Positions 25,809-35,845 of a DNA stretch of 58,996 nucleotides are shown in pieces. Below the pieces are notes generated by a model. That model saw only the letters and a list, made by a program, of their open reading frames with translations, was not told the DNA's origin and made no database searches. How positions within the stretch are numbered: the stretch's first letter is position 1; the number at the start of each line of letters is the position of its first letter. The stretch comes from Oscillospiraceae bacterium (lineage in GTDB: Bacteria; Bacillota; Clostridia; Oscillospirales; Oscillospiraceae): assembly GCA_021771265.1 (NCBI GenBank), contig JAETPK010000002.1:1-58996 (forward strand). Reading direction: 5' to 3'. The position numbers and the translations under genes were made by a program.

Positions 25809-27134
25809 TCAAGCTTGCCGCTTCATGCGGCAGATGTAAAAACCGTCTGTTTCATGGCGCTGCGGCCAGAAGGTCATCTGCCCCTCCGCCTTCCCCACAG
25901 GCAGGGGCAGCGACATGGCTTCCCGGGCAAAGTCCGGGTGCTCCGCCAAAAACACGTCCGTGATCTGCTGGTTCTCCTCCGGCAGAATGGTGCAGGTGGA
26001 GTACAGCAACACACCGCCGGGCTTCACATAGCGGGCGGCGTTATCCAGAATGGCGCTCTGGATCACCGGCAGGGCAAACAGATCGTCGGCTTTTTTATAG
26101 CGCACATCCGGCTTTTTTCGAATGATGCCAAGGCCGGAGCAGGGCGCGTCCACCAGGACGGTGTCAAAGGCGCCCTCCCACTCCGGACGGAAGCTCCGCC
26201 CGTCGGCGGCCGTGGTCTCCACGCAGGCAATGCCCAGCCGCTCCGCCCCCTGGCGGATGCGGACCAGCTTGTTTTCGTGGAGGTCGCAGGCCGTCACGCT
26301 GCCCCGGTCCCCCATGGCAAAGGCGGCGGAAAAGGATTTTCCGCCGGGAGCGGCACACACATCCAGCACCCGCTGGCCCGGGGCGATGCCCGCCGCCTGG
26401 GCCACCAGGCTGGCCGCCGGGTCCTGGACCAGGAGGCGGCCCTCCCGGAACGCGGGCAAAGCGGTCAGGTCGCCGGTGCCGGAGAGCTCCAGACAGCCGG
26501 GGACCCAGGCGTGGGGCCGGACGGTGATACCAGTCTCTGTCAAATCCGCGCACAGAGCTTCAACCGTGGTCTTCAGCGGGTTCACCTGGACGGTCAGCGG
26601 CGCCACGGAGTTGTTGGCGGCCAGGAACGTCTCTGTTTCCTCCCGGCCAAGGAGCGGCAGCAGCCGCTTCACCAGCCAGCGGGGGTGACTGTACCGGATG
26701 GAAAGGTAACGGATCTCATCCCGGTCCGGAATGGCCGGCAGGTCATGTTTGTTCTGGGCCAGCTTTCGCAGCACGGCGTTCACCAGTCCCGCCGCCTGGC
26801 CCCGCTTGAAGCGCTTGGCCAGCTCCACGGACTCGTTGACGGCGGCCCGGTCCGGTATCTTGTCCAGATATACGATCTGATAGGCCCCCAGCCGCAAAAT
26901 ATCCAGCAGCGGCGGCTGCAAATGGTCCGGACGCTGGGAGCAGAAGGCGCCGATATAATGGTCCAGCAGCAGCTGGTTTTGCAGCACGCCATAGACCAGG
27001 CGGCTGCAAAGGGCCGCGTCGGCGCCGGTGACGCCATCCCGCCGCAGCTGCGCCTGTAAGGCTGCGTCCGCCCAAGCGCCGTTGGTGCGGCAGCTGATGA
27101 GGACCCGCAGGGCCGTTTCACGGGCAGCGCTCAT
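25809..27134 (-). CDS. rsmB: 16S rRNA (cytosine967-C5)-methyltransferase
   Basis: NusB-like N-terminus; VLDVCAAPGGKSF; VDAPCSGLGIIRKKPDVRY; LLYSTCT. Confidence 0.95.
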   Translation of the reverse strand: MSAARETALRVLISCRTNGAWADAALQAQLRRDGVTGADAALCSRLVYGVLQNQLLLDHYIGAFCSQRPDHLQPPLLDILRLGAYQIVYLDKIPDRAAVNESVELAKRFKRGQAAGLVNAVLRKLAQNKHDLPAIPDRDEIRYLSIRYSHPRWLVKRLLPLLGREETETFLAANNSVAPLTVQVNPLKTTVEALCADLTETGITVRPHAWVPGCLELSGTGDLTALPAFREGRLLVQDPAASLVAQAAGIAPGQRVLDVCAAPGGKSFSAAFAMGDRGSVTACDLHENKLVRIRQGAERLGIACVETTAADGRSFRPEWEGAFDTVLVDAPCSGLGIIRKKPDVRYKKADDLFALPVIQSAILDNAARYVKPGGVLLYSTCTILPEENQQITDVFLAEHPDFAREAMSLPLPVGKAEGQMTFWPQRHETDGFYICRMKRQA

Positions 27135-27862
27135 TCCCTGCCACCTCCCCGGCGTCCTCCGCCCCGGCCCAGGAAAATGAGCACGAAGCGCAAAAGCTGC
27201 AAGGCGGACATCAGCAGAGCCGCCACATAGGTCAATGCCGCGGCCCGCAGCACCCGTTTGGCGCCGGTGACCTCGTCCCCCTCCAGCAGGTATTCCGACC
27301 GAATGGTCTCCAAAGCCCGGGCGGAGGCATTGAACTCCACCGGCAGCGTCACCAGCTGAAACAGCGTGGTGAAGGAAAACAGCACGATGCCCGCCAGAAA
27401 CAGCGTCTGGCTGTACAGCAGCATCCCCACCAGCAGCAGCAAAAACGAAAGCTTGGAGCCCAGCTGGGTGGCGGGGATGATGGCCTGCCGCAGCCGGATG
27501 GGGCCGTACCCCTCCGCGTACTGGACGGCGTGGCCCGCCTCGTGGCAGGCGACGCCCACCGCCGCCACGGTGGCGGCGCTGTAAACGTCATCGGAGAGAT
27601 AGATCTGGTTGTCCCGGGGGTCATAGTGGTCCGTCAGGCTGCCCCGGACGCGGCGGATGCCCACATCGTAGACCCCGTGGGCCCGCAGCACCGCCTCCGC
27701 CGCCTGGGCGCCGGTGATATGCCTGCGGTTATAGACGCCGCTGTACCGCCGGAAGTTCCCGCTGACCTGGAGCTGGGCCCACAGGCTCAGCAGCAGCACC
27801 GGGATCAGCAGAACGCAGTAAATGTTATTGGCGAGAAAATCGCCATAGCTGTAATAAGGCAT
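27131..27862 (-). CDS. Neutral zinc metallopeptidase, YugP family
   Basis: MPYYSYGDFLANNIYCVLLIPVLLLSLWAQ..., VACHEAGHAVQYAEGY HExxH, PVEFNASARAL. Confidence 0.93.
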   Translation of the reverse strand: MPYYSYGDFLANNIYCVLLIPVLLLSLWAQLQVSGNFRRYSGVYNRRHITGAQAAEAVLRAHGVYDVGIRRVRGSLTDHYDPRDNQIYLSDDVYSAATVAAVGVACHEAGHAVQYAEGYGPIRLRQAIIPATQLGSKLSFLLLLVGMLLYSQTLFLAGIVLFSFTTLFQLVTLPVEFNASARALETIRSEYLLEGDEVTGAKRVLRAAALTYVAALLMSALQLLRFVLIFLGRGGGRRGGGRE

Positions 27863-27885
27863 AAACGACCTCTTGCATTCAAAAT

Positions 27886-28806
27886 TTAAAGAGAGATGGG
27901 GTGGCCCAGCAGATAGGCGGCAGCGGCCATGCGCTTGCCTCCCTGGGCCTGGAGCTCCGTGATCCGCAGCACCTTGCCGTCGCCGCAGGCAATATCGATG
28001 CCCGCTTTCCCCGCCGCCAGGATGGTGCCGGGCCGGGCGGAGGTATCCTCCCCGGTCTCCTGCACCTTGTATAGCTTCATCTGCTCGCCGGAGATGACAT
28101 CGGTGGTGGCGCAGGGCCAGGGGATGAGGCCCCGGACCTGGCAGGAGATCGCGTGGGCGGAACGGCTCCAGTCGATGGGCGACATTTCCCGGGAGAGCAT
28201 GGAGGCATAGGTCATGTTGCTCCCGTCCTGGGGCGTCCGGGCGGCGGTGCCGTTTCCAAGGGCCGTGACCGCTTCCGACAGGGCCTCCGCTCCCAGCTGG
28301 GCCAGGCGCATGGTCAGGGACAGGGCGTCCTCCTCCAGGCCGATGGGTGTGGCCGTTTGCAGGATCACATCGCCGGCGTCCAGCTCTTTTGCCATATACA
28401 TGATGGAGACGCCGGTCTCCGTCTCCCCGTTCAAAATGGCCCAATTGATGGGGGCGGCACCCCGGTACTTGGGCAGCAGAGACGAGTGAACATTGATGGA
28501 GCCATACTTGGGATAGTGCAAAATCTCCTCCGGCAATATCTTGCCGTAGGCCGCCACCACAATGATCTCCGGCGCCAGGGACTTCACGATATCCAGCGCC
28601 TCGCCGTCCCGCATTTTCAGCGGCTGGTACACGTCCAGCTGCTGTGACAAGGAATATTCCTTTACAGGAGAAAAGGCCATCTTATGGCCCCGGTTCTTGG
28701 GCTTGTCCGGCTGGGTGAACACGCCGCAGACGGTGTGTCCGTCCTCCACCAGGCGTTTCAGGGAGGCCACGGCGAAATCCGGCGTGCCCATAAACAGGAT
28801 GCGCAT
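27886..28806 (-). CDS. fmt: Methionyl-tRNA formyltransferase
   Basis: MRILFMGTPDFAVASLKRLVEDGH, NVHSSLLPKYRGAAPINWAILNGETETGVSIM. Confidence 0.97.
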   Translation of the reverse strand: MRILFMGTPDFAVASLKRLVEDGHTVCGVFTQPDKPKNRGHKMAFSPVKEYSLSQQLDVYQPLKMRDGEALDIVKSLAPEIIVVAAYGKILPEEILHYPKYGSINVHSSLLPKYRGAAPINWAILNGETETGVSIMYMAKELDAGDVILQTATPIGLEEDALSLTMRLAQLGAEALSEAVTALGNGTAARTPQDGSNMTYASMLSREMSPIDWSRSAHAISCQVRGLIPWPCATTDVISGEQMKLYKVQETGEDTSARPGTILAAGKAGIDIACGDGKVLRITELQAQGGKRMAAAAYLLGHPISL

Positions 28807-28810
28807 GGGC

Positions 28811-29320
28811 TTACTCCCCTTCCTTCTCCGCCTCTTCCTGCTCCAGATAAGCCCGCAGCTCCTCGTCAGACAGGAAGTGGTCGATGTGCTCAGTGTACAG
28901 GTGGCCATCCAGGTGCTCGATCTCATGGCAGAAGCAGCGGGCGGTCATGTCATCTCCCTCCGCCTCAAACCAATTGCCGTCCCGGTCCTGGGCCCGGACC
29001 CGCACATGGGCGGGCCGGGTGACGATGCCCCATTTGCCGGGGACGCTGAGACAGCCCTCCAGGCCCGTCTGCTGGCCGCTCTGGGCCACGATCTCCGGAT
29101 TCACCAGCTCGATATATTCATTGGAATCCATGTCGATGACCACGCAGGCCCGGCGCAGCACGCCCACCTGCGGCGCCGCGAGACCGGCGCCGTTGGCGTC
29201 CTCCAGGGTCTCCAGCATATCGTCCAGCAGCTCATGGAGCCGTCTGTTGAACTCCGTCACGGGGCGGCAGACCTTGCCCAGGCAGGGGTCGCCCTGTTCC
29301 ACGATTTTACGCAGTGCCAT
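28811..29320 (-). CDS. def: Peptide deformylase
   Basis: GAGLAAPQVGVLRR, EGCLSVPG, CHEIEHLDGHLY. Confidence 0.97.
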   Translation of the reverse strand: MALRKIVEQGDPCLGKVCRPVTEFNRRLHELLDDMLETLEDANGAGLAAPQVGVLRRACVVIDMDSNEYIELVNPEIVAQSGQQTGLEGCLSVPGKWGIVTRPAHVRVRAQDRDGNWFEAEGDDMTARCFCHEIEHLDGHLYTEHIDHFLSDEELRAYLEQEEAEKEGE

Positions 29321-29342
29321 ACTCTTTGCTCCTTCCGACTGC

Positions 29343-31787
29343 TCAGTCCATGGGATCGCAGTCCACAAAAATATTCGATCCGCGGTTGGCGCGGTCGTTT
29401 GCAAATTCTTTCAGGATCCAGCTGACGCGGTCCCGGGTGGCCTTGTCATTTTTTCCCACCAGCAGCAGCCGGTAGCGGAAACGGTTGTTCAGCTTCAGCA
29501 CCGGCGCCGGCGCCGGCCCCAGGACTTCTTCTCCGGGAAACGCCTGCCGCAGCCGCTCCCGGACGCCGACGGCAGCCCGGAGGACGCTTCCCTCCTCCCC
29601 GCCGGAGACGGTGAACACGAACAGGTCCGCGAAGGGCGGACATCGCCGCAGGCGGCGCATCCGCACCTCGCCTTCATAAAAGCTGTCGTAGTCCTGCTCC
29701 GCGGCGCAGCGGATGACGTCGTTGCCGGGGGTATAAGTCTGGATGATGGCCCGCCCCTGCTTGCCGCCCCGGCCCGCCCGGCCGATCACCTGGGTCAGCA
29801 GGTTGAAGGTCCGCTCCGCGGCCCGGTAATTGTCCACGTACAGGGAGAGGTCCGCGGACAGGACGCCCACCAGCGTCACATTTTCAAAATCCAGCCCCTT
29901 GGCCACCATCTGGGTGCCCAAAAGGATGGGGATACGTTCTTTTTCAAAGCGGGAGAGGACGGCATCGTGGCCGCCGGAGACGGTATCCGCATCCATGCGC
30001 AGGATGCCCGCTTCCGGGAACAGCTCCCGCAGCTCCTCCTCTACCTTCTGGGTGCCGGTGCCCACGTGCTTCATGATACCGCCGCACACCGGACAGGCCT
30101 CCGGGGCCCGCTCCGAATGGCCGCAATAGTGGCACATGAGCCGGCCGTTGGCGGAGTGGTAGGTCAGCGCCACGCTGCACCGGGGGCACTCCGGCACGTG
30201 GCCGCACTCCCCGCACAGCAGCATCCGGCTGCTGCCCCGCCGGTTCAAAAACAGGATGCTCTGTTCTCCGCGCCGGAGGTTTTCCTCCAGCTCCTGCCGC
30301 AGGGGAGCGCTGATGAGGCCGGGATTGCCGGCCCGGATCTCCTGCCGCAGGTCGGCGATGCGCACCTGGGGCAAGGGGCGCGTATTGTAGCGCTGCCGCA
30401 GCCGGAAGAGGTGGTAAGTCCCCTCCTCCGCCGCCCAGGCGCTCTCCACCGTGGGGGTGGCGGAGCCCAGCAGCAGCACGGCCTTTTCCCGGGCGCAGAG
30501 GAACTTTGCCACGTCCCGGGTGTGGTATCTGGGGGGATTTTCCGATTGGTAGCTCCCCTCCTGCTCCTCATCCAAAATCAGGAGTCCCAGGTTTTTCAGG
30601 GGGGAAAACACCGCCGACCGGGTGCCCAGCACCACCCGCACCTCTCCCCGGCGAATGCGCTTCCACTGGTCATAGCGCTCCGTCATGCGGAGAGAGCTGT
30701 GAAGCATGCAAACTTTACTGCCAAAGTACGAAGAGAATTTCCGCATCATCTGCGGCGTCAAAATGATCTCCGGTACCAACACCATGGCAGTCCTGCCCCG
30801 GTCCAGCGCCTCCTGGACCAGCCGCAGGTACACCTGGGTTTTTCCGCTGCCGGTGACGCCGTGGAGCAGCGCCGCTTCCGGCTTTCCGCTGTCCATCAGG
30901 GACAGGATGCCGTCATAGGCTGCCTGCTGCTCCCCGTTCAAAACGATGGGCGCTCCCGGCTCCGCCTCCGCGGCCTGGGGCACCCGCAGCTCTTCTTCCT
31001 CGGAAAGGACAAGAAGCCCCGCCTTTTCCATGGCTTTCAGCGTCCGGGCGGAGGCTCCGGTGAAATAGCACACATCCGCGGCGGATGCCCGGCCTGTGGC
31101 GGCCAGCAGCCGCACCACCTCGTACCGGGCAGGCGCGGAGCGGCGCTTGGGCTGCGTCATGGCCAGGGCGTCCTCGGCGCTGACGGCCAGAGACACCATG
31201 CGGCGCCTCTTGTCGCCAATCTTCCGGGCGGCTTCCGTCTCACACCGGACGGCGCCTGTCTTTTCCATCACCCGGAGGGTGGCTTCCACCTCCTGGCCGC
31301 AGGCGTCCCGCAGGGTCTCCAGTCCGGCGCTGCCGCCGGAGGCCCACAGCACATCCAAAACCGCTCCGGCGCGGCGGATGCTCCCGCAGAGGGACGCGGC
31401 CGCCTCCCGGTCCACGCCCTCCGCCAGATGCCAAACCTCCCGCAGCCGATACCAAAGGCCGGCGGGCAGGATGGTCTTCACCGCCTCGAACATGGTGCAG
31501 AAGTACCGCTGCCGCATCCACAGGGCCAGGGCGATGCCGTCGCCGTCCAGTACGGGTCCTCTGTCCAGCACAGAGTCCAGAGGCTTCAGCCCCTGGACCT
31601 TTTCGCCCTGCGCTCTTGCCAGGATGATGCCCTCGCTGGTCCGGTTTCCCCGGCCGAAGGGCACTGTGACCCGGACACCGGGCACCGCCGCGTCCAGCAG
31701 CGGTTCCGGCACCAGATAGTCATATGGCTTATCAATGGAATAGGGCGCGGCGCTGACCGCGACTTTTACGATCTCAGCGGTCTCCAT
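29343..31787 (-). CDS. priA: Primosomal protein N' (PriA helicase)
   Basis: LLHGVTGSGKTQVYLRL, LILDEEQEGSYQSE, Cys-rich zinc motifs CGECGHVPECPRC, GTQMVAKGLDFENVTLVGV. Confidence 0.96.
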   Translation of the reverse strand: METAEIVKVAVSAAPYSIDKPYDYLVPEPLLDAAVPGVRVTVPFGRGNRTSEGIILARAQGEKVQGLKPLDSVLDRGPVLDGDGIALALWMRQRYFCTMFEAVKTILPAGLWYRLREVWHLAEGVDREAAASLCGSIRRAGAVLDVLWASGGSAGLETLRDACGQEVEATLRVMEKTGAVRCETEAARKIGDKRRRMVSLAVSAEDALAMTQPKRRSAPARYEVVRLLAATGRASAADVCYFTGASARTLKAMEKAGLLVLSEEEELRVPQAAEAEPGAPIVLNGEQQAAYDGILSLMDSGKPEAALLHGVTGSGKTQVYLRLVQEALDRGRTAMVLVPEIILTPQMMRKFSSYFGSKVCMLHSSLRMTERYDQWKRIRRGEVRVVLGTRSAVFSPLKNLGLLILDEEQEGSYQSENPPRYHTRDVAKFLCAREKAVLLLGSATPTVESAWAAEEGTYHLFRLRQRYNTRPLPQVRIADLRQEIRAGNPGLISAPLRQELEENLRRGEQSILFLNRRGSSRMLLCGECGHVPECPRCSVALTYHSANGRLMCHYCGHSERAPEACPVCGGIMKHVGTGTQKVEEELRELFPEAGILRMDADTVSGGHDAVLSRFEKERIPILLGTQMVAKGLDFENVTLVGVLSADLSLYVDNYRAAERTFNLLTQVIGRAGRGGKQGRAIIQTYTPGNDVIRCAAEQDYDSFYEGEVRMRRLRRCPPFADLFVFTVSGGEEGSVLRAAVGVRERLRQAFPGEEVLGPAPAPVLKLNNRFRYRLLLVGKNDKATRDRVSWILKEFANDRANRGSNIFVDCDPMD

Positions 31788-31818
31788 GCCTCGCCCCTCC
31801 TTGCGTGCCGTTTCGTGC

Positions 31819-32034
31819 TCAGTTCTCCTCGATGGTAAGGTCCATGCGGCTGGCGTCCAGCTTGCCCTCGGCCACCTCATTGATGGCTATGGTCACGGGT
31901 TTTTCCGCCAGGTGCTCGCCGGTCTCGTCAGCGGCCTCGGCGATCTGGCGGGCCCGGCGGGCCACCACGTTCACCAGCATATAACGGTTGGGCACATAAC
32001 TGGTCAATTTGTTCATCGCGGGATACAGCATCAT
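31819..32034 (-). CDS. rpoZ: RNA polymerase omega subunit
   Basis: LTSYVPNRYMLVNVVARRARQI; between gmk and priA. Confidence 0.9.
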   Translation of the reverse strand: MMLYPAMNKLTSYVPNRYMLVNVVARRARQIAEAADETGEHLAEKPVTIAINEVAEGKLDASRMDLTIEEN

Positions 32035-32101
32035 AATGATCTACTTCCATTCTGCCTTCATTCGGCTGATTTTTTTGTCGGAATCGGAGGGATGCGGCAA
32101 A

Positions 32102-32707
32102 TTATTTGCCGCTGAGGATCTCCATCCGCTCCTTGGGCTTGCAGTGCTCGGCGGTCATGATGGCGTTCAGCTCCTCCACGGCCTCCTCCACGGTGTTGTT
32201 GATGACGAAATAATCATAGGTGTGGGCCGTCTGGAACTCCACCTTGGCCCGCAACAGACGCTTTTGGATCTTGTCCGGGCTGTCCGTGCCCCGGTCCGTC
32301 AGGCGGCGTTCCAGCTCTGCCCAGCTGGGGGGCGCGATGAAGATGCGGACGGCGTCCGGCCGCTTGCTGGTGACCTGGATGGCCCCCTGGACCTCGATGT
32401 CCAGGATGACATCCTCGCCCCGCTCCATGGCCTCGTCTACGAACCTCCTGGGCGTGCCGTAGAAATTGCCCACAAACTCCGCGTACTCCAAAAATTCGTC
32501 GTTGGCGATCCACTGGCGGAAGGTGTCCACATCCAAAAAGTGATAGTGAACGCCGTCTGCTTCACCGGGACGGGGGTCCCGGGTGGTGGCGGAAACAGAA
32601 AAATACACATGCTTGCGTTTCTCCATCAGGGCATGGAGCACGGTGCTCTTTCCGACCCCGGAGGGGCCGGAGATGATAAAACACTTGCCTTTTGTCATTT
32701 GCTTCAA
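32102..32707 (-). CDS. gmk: Guanylate kinase
   Basis: [43 protein letters not shown]. Confidence 0.96.
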   Translation of the reverse strand: MKQMTKGKCFIISGPSGVGKSTVLHALMEKRKHVYFSVSATTRDPRPGEADGVHYHFLDVDTFRQWIANDEFLEYAEFVGNFYGTPRRFVDEAMERGEDVILDIEVQGAIQVTSKRPDAVRIFIAPPSWAELERRLTDRGTDSPDKIQKRLLRAKVEFQTAHTYDYFVINNTVEEAVEELNAIMTAEHCKPKERMEILSGK

Positions 32708-32958
32708 TCTCTCTCCTCTGTTTGCTGGTTCTGGGTCCTGCCGCCGAACTTCTCCGGCGGCAGCGCGGACAGGATCACGTGGTCGCTGTCCATAATAAAG
32801 ATGGATGCGGTCTTGCGGCCATAGGTGGCATCGATGAGCATCCCCCGCTCCCGGCTCTCTTGGACCATGCGCTTGATGGGCGCGGAATCAGGGCTGACGA
32901 TGGCCACCAGCCGCTCTTCGGAGACCATGCTGCCAAAGCCGATGTTGATGAGCTTCAT
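32704..32958 (-). CDS. remA: DUF370/RemA family regulator
   Basis: [66 protein letters not shown]. Confidence 0.93.
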   Translation of the reverse strand: MKLINIGFGSMVSEERLVAIVSPDSAPIKRMVQESRERGMLIDATYGRKTASIFIMDSDHVILSALPPEKFGGRTQNQQTEERD

Positions 32959-32967
32959 AAGCGTTCC

Positions 32968-33849
32968 TCACTCGATGTTCTGGACCTGCTCCCGCATTTT
33001 CTCTACCTCGGCCTTTAGATTGACCACCACCTGGGCGATGGCCACGTCATTGCACTTGGAGCCGATGGTGTTGGACTCCCGGTTGACCTCCTGGATGAGG
33101 AAGTCCATCTTCCGGCCCATGGGCTCGTCGGAGGCCAGCATGGTCCGCAGCTGGGCCACATGGCTCCGCAGGCGGACTGTCTCCTCGTCCACGGCCACCT
33201 TGTCGGCGTAGATGGCGGCCTCTGTCAGGATGCGCTGGGCGTCGATGGTGGTGCTTTGCAGCACCTCCTGCATCCGTGCGGTGAGCTTGGCCCGGTATTC
33301 CGCCACGGTCTGGGGGGACCGTGCCTCCACCTGGCCGGTATAGGTCTCAATGGCGGTGAGGCGGCTGCCGATATCCTCCGCCAGTCTGGCGCCCTCCACG
33401 GCCCGCATGGCATTATAAGCGGCCAGGGCCTCTTCCAGTACGGCACACAGATCAGCGCTGACACTCTTCAGATCCTCGTCCGCCTTGGTGACGGTAAGCA
33501 CGTCCGGAAAGCGGGACAGCTGGTCCGGCGTCACCTTGTATGCCGTGGGGCCGCAGACCTCCGCCAGCTCATTCAGGGCGGCGGCATACTGGGCCGCCAG
33601 CTCCCGGTTGACCGTGACCTTTGCCACATCGGCGGCGGAAGCGTCCACGGTGATGAACACGTCCACCTTGCCCCGGGAAATGGCCTTTTGGACGCAGCCC
33701 TTGATGGCGTCCTCGGCGAAGGTGTACATCCGGGGCATCTTCACCGTGCAGTCCAGATATCGGTTATTGACGGAGCGGACCTCCACCGTGATGTCCCGCT
33801 TGTGCAGCATCTGGCGGGCCCGGCCATAGCCGGTCATACTTTTGATCAT
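32968..33849 (-). CDS. YicC/YloC family endoribonuclease
   Basis: MIKSMTGYGRARQ...EVRSVNNRYLD; FLIQEVNRESNTIGSKCND. Confidence 0.95.
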   Translation of the reverse strand: MIKSMTGYGRARQMLHKRDITVEVRSVNNRYLDCTVKMPRMYTFAEDAIKGCVQKAISRGKVDVFITVDASAADVAKVTVNRELAAQYAAALNELAEVCGPTAYKVTPDQLSRFPDVLTVTKADEDLKSVSADLCAVLEEALAAYNAMRAVEGARLAEDIGSRLTAIETYTGQVEARSPQTVAEYRAKLTARMQEVLQSTTIDAQRILTEAAIYADKVAVDEETVRLRSHVAQLRTMLASDEPMGRKMDFLIQEVNRESNTIGSKCNDVAIAQVVVNLKAEVEKMREQVQNIE

Positions 33850-33876
33850 CTTGACTCTCCCTCTCTTGTTGACCTC

Positions 33877-34518
33877 TCAACAGCAGAAGAAATATCCGCC
33901 GCCGTTGCAGAGGGTATATAAGCAGCACAGGGTCAGGCAGGGATTGCCCCCGCAGAATTCCGTGCCGAAGGTGCCGCCATTGGGCCGGTAGGCCGTCTGG
34001 CCGGCGTTCTCCATGAAATCCAGGGCGGAGCGGTACTCCGCGTTGCCGGGGTCCAGCTGGCAGGCGGTCTGGTAATACCGCTTGGCCTCGTCCATCCAAC
34101 CCCGCCGGTAGCAGACGGCGCCCTTGAGGAAATTCCACTCGGCGTTGTGGTCGGCGTAATTGGCCAGCAGGGCCTCCGCCCGGCTGAGGTTGCCGCTGTT
34201 GATGGCCAGGCGCACCTGCTGGAGCACAGAGCTGCCGCTGGAGGACTGGCTGCTGTACTGCTGCCGCTGGTACGCGGTGCCGCCGGCGCCATAGGAGCCG
34301 CCGTAGGAGCCGTTTCCGCTGCCGCGGCCGCCGCGCTCCCGGGTGATCTGCTCGTAGGCGGCGTTGATGTCCTTCATCTTCTCCTGAGCCAGGTCGGCCA
34401 GGGGATTGTCGTGGTAATTATCCGGATGGTATTTCCGGGCCAGGTCCCGGTACGCCTTTTTGATTTCTTCGTCAGTGGCGGTCTCTGGCACGCCCAGGAC
34501 CTGATACGGGTCTTTCAT
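33877..34518 (-). CDS. J-domain protein with helical-repeat region and Cys-rich tail
   Basis: [33 protein letters not shown] (HPD); tail [25 protein letters not shown]. Confidence 0.88.
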   Translation of the reverse strand: MKDPYQVLGVPETATDEEIKKAYRDLARKYHPDNYHDNPLADLAQEKMKDINAAYEQITRERGGRGSGNGSYGGSYGAGGTAYQRQQYSSQSSSGSSVLQQVRLAINSGNLSRAEALLANYADHNAEWNFLKGAVCYRRGWMDEAKRYYQTACQLDPGNAEYRSALDFMENAGQTAYRPNGGTFGTEFCGGNPCLTLCCLYTLCNGGGYFFCC

Positions 34519-35417
34519 GTGGAATCCCTCAGTTCTTGTTTGTTTCTCTCTAAACTGCGGACGCGGGGGCGGAAGGTCCCGTCCAGCACCGCCTTACCCA
34601 CCTGGAACAGTCCGCTGTATATGGTCGCCTGCAAGATGGGAGACCAGCAGCCAAAATCCCACAGCTCATAGGCGGTGGCGATCATGCGGATGGAATGGTC
34701 CAGGGTCTCGGCAAATTCTCTCCGGCTCTCCGGCGTCCACTGGCCGTCCCACAGGTGGAACCGCAGGGCCACGGGGTTATAATTCCCGGTTTTGGCATCT
34801 TTTTGCAGGTCGTCCGCCGCGTCTGTCAGATACACCCACCGGCCCAAGTGATAGAGCATTTGTCCCAGCACCCGGCGCCGGACGGGGTCGTCCACCTCGT
34901 CGGCGCCCCGCTCCAGCAATACGGCAAAGGCGTCCGCCGCCCGATCCATGGAGGGGCACCGCTCCGTCTCCAGCCGGGCCAAAACGCCCAGCTGGCTCCG
35001 GACCGCCTCGTCATAGCCGGGGCGGGCCTGGGCGGCCTTTCGGTAAGCCGGCTCCAGGATCTGGGAGACGCCCCGGTATTTCAGTCCGTGGAGCCAGTCG
35101 TGGTCCGCCACGCCGTCCCGCAGCTGCCAGTAGGCCAGGATGACGCTTTCATCCGCCGCCAGGGCGGCGGCACCGTCTCCCTGGCGGTAGGAGCGCCCGC
35201 GGATGGGACTTGCCGGACACCGGCTCTCGCCGGTGGGGCCCTCCTCCCCCTCCGCCAGCAGGATGGCAAGATAGGTGAAATCATAGTTGAGGATGAAGCG
35301 GGCCGCCAGACCGTAGCGCCGGCCCAGCGTATGGCACAATCCGCAGTAGGCCCGCTGGAACCGGTCCCGTTCCTCCTGAGGCAATTCCCCCAGGGGCGGG
35401 CGCACATAGCCGTACAT
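34515..35417 (-). CDS. DUF5685 family protein
   Basis: [54 protein letters not shown]. Confidence 0.8.
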   Translation of the reverse strand: MYGYVRPPLGELPQEERDRFQRAYCGLCHTLGRRYGLAARFILNYDFTYLAILLAEGEEGPTGESRCPASPIRGRSYRQGDGAAALAADESVILAYWQLRDGVADHDWLHGLKYRGVSQILEPAYRKAAQARPGYDEAVRSQLGVLARLETERCPSMDRAADAFAVLLERGADEVDDPVRRRVLGQMLYHLGRWVYLTDAADDLQKDAKTGNYNPVALRFHLWDGQWTPESRREFAETLDHSIRMIATAYELWDFGCWSPILQATIYSGLFQVGKAVLDGTFRPRVRSLERNKQELRDST

Positions 35418-35827
35418 TAAAACAGCCGGACGATGCGGAAGGTCAGCCCTCCCTGCCGTTTCAGCCGACGGTCATAGGCGATGGCGCCTATGACGCCGGC
35501 AAAAAAGCCGATGGCGGCGGCGGTATACTGCACGGCCACGCTGTCGGTGAGAAACGCCGTCAGCAGGTAGCCGGCCATAAACAGCACCACGGGCGTGAGG
35601 TACACCAGCAGGATGATGTGCATCATTTTGCTGGTGCTGCTCTCCACCACCACCTTTTGGCCGGGCTTCGCGTCAATGAGGTTGGCGGCTTTGGCGCGGA
35701 CCGCCGCGCCGGAGACGCCGCAGCCGGCGCACTCCTCGCAGTCGTGTCCGCAGGCGGATTTCCGGGGAACGGAGATCTCCGCGTGGTTTTTGTCCAAAAT
35801 TCGTTCAACAGTTGCGATCTGCGTCAT
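35417..35827 (-). CDS. RseC/MucC family (SoxR-reducing system) protein
   Basis: ACGHDCEECAGCG...NLIDAKPGQKVVVE followed by two TM helices. Confidence 0.85.
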   Translation of the reverse strand: MTQIATVERILDKNHAEISVPRKSACGHDCEECAGCGVSGAAVRAKAANLIDAKPGQKVVVESSTSKMMHIILLVYLTPVVLFMAGYLLTAFLTDSVAVQYTAAAIGFFAGVIGAIAYDRRLKRQGGLTFRIVRLF

Positions 35828-35845
35828 GATAACTCTCCTGTGTGG

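Noticed and set aside
27863-28444. Long N-terminal extension of the zinc metallopeptidase ORF
   Set aside because: It overlaps fmt in another frame; MPYYSYGDFL at 27862 fits the family start.
28884-31838. 984-codon plus-strand ORF antisense to priA
   Set aside because: Low-complexity, His/Gln/Gly/Pro-rich translation with no domain motif; it arises because GC-rich codon usage removes stops on the opposite strand. It also crosses def and priA boundaries.
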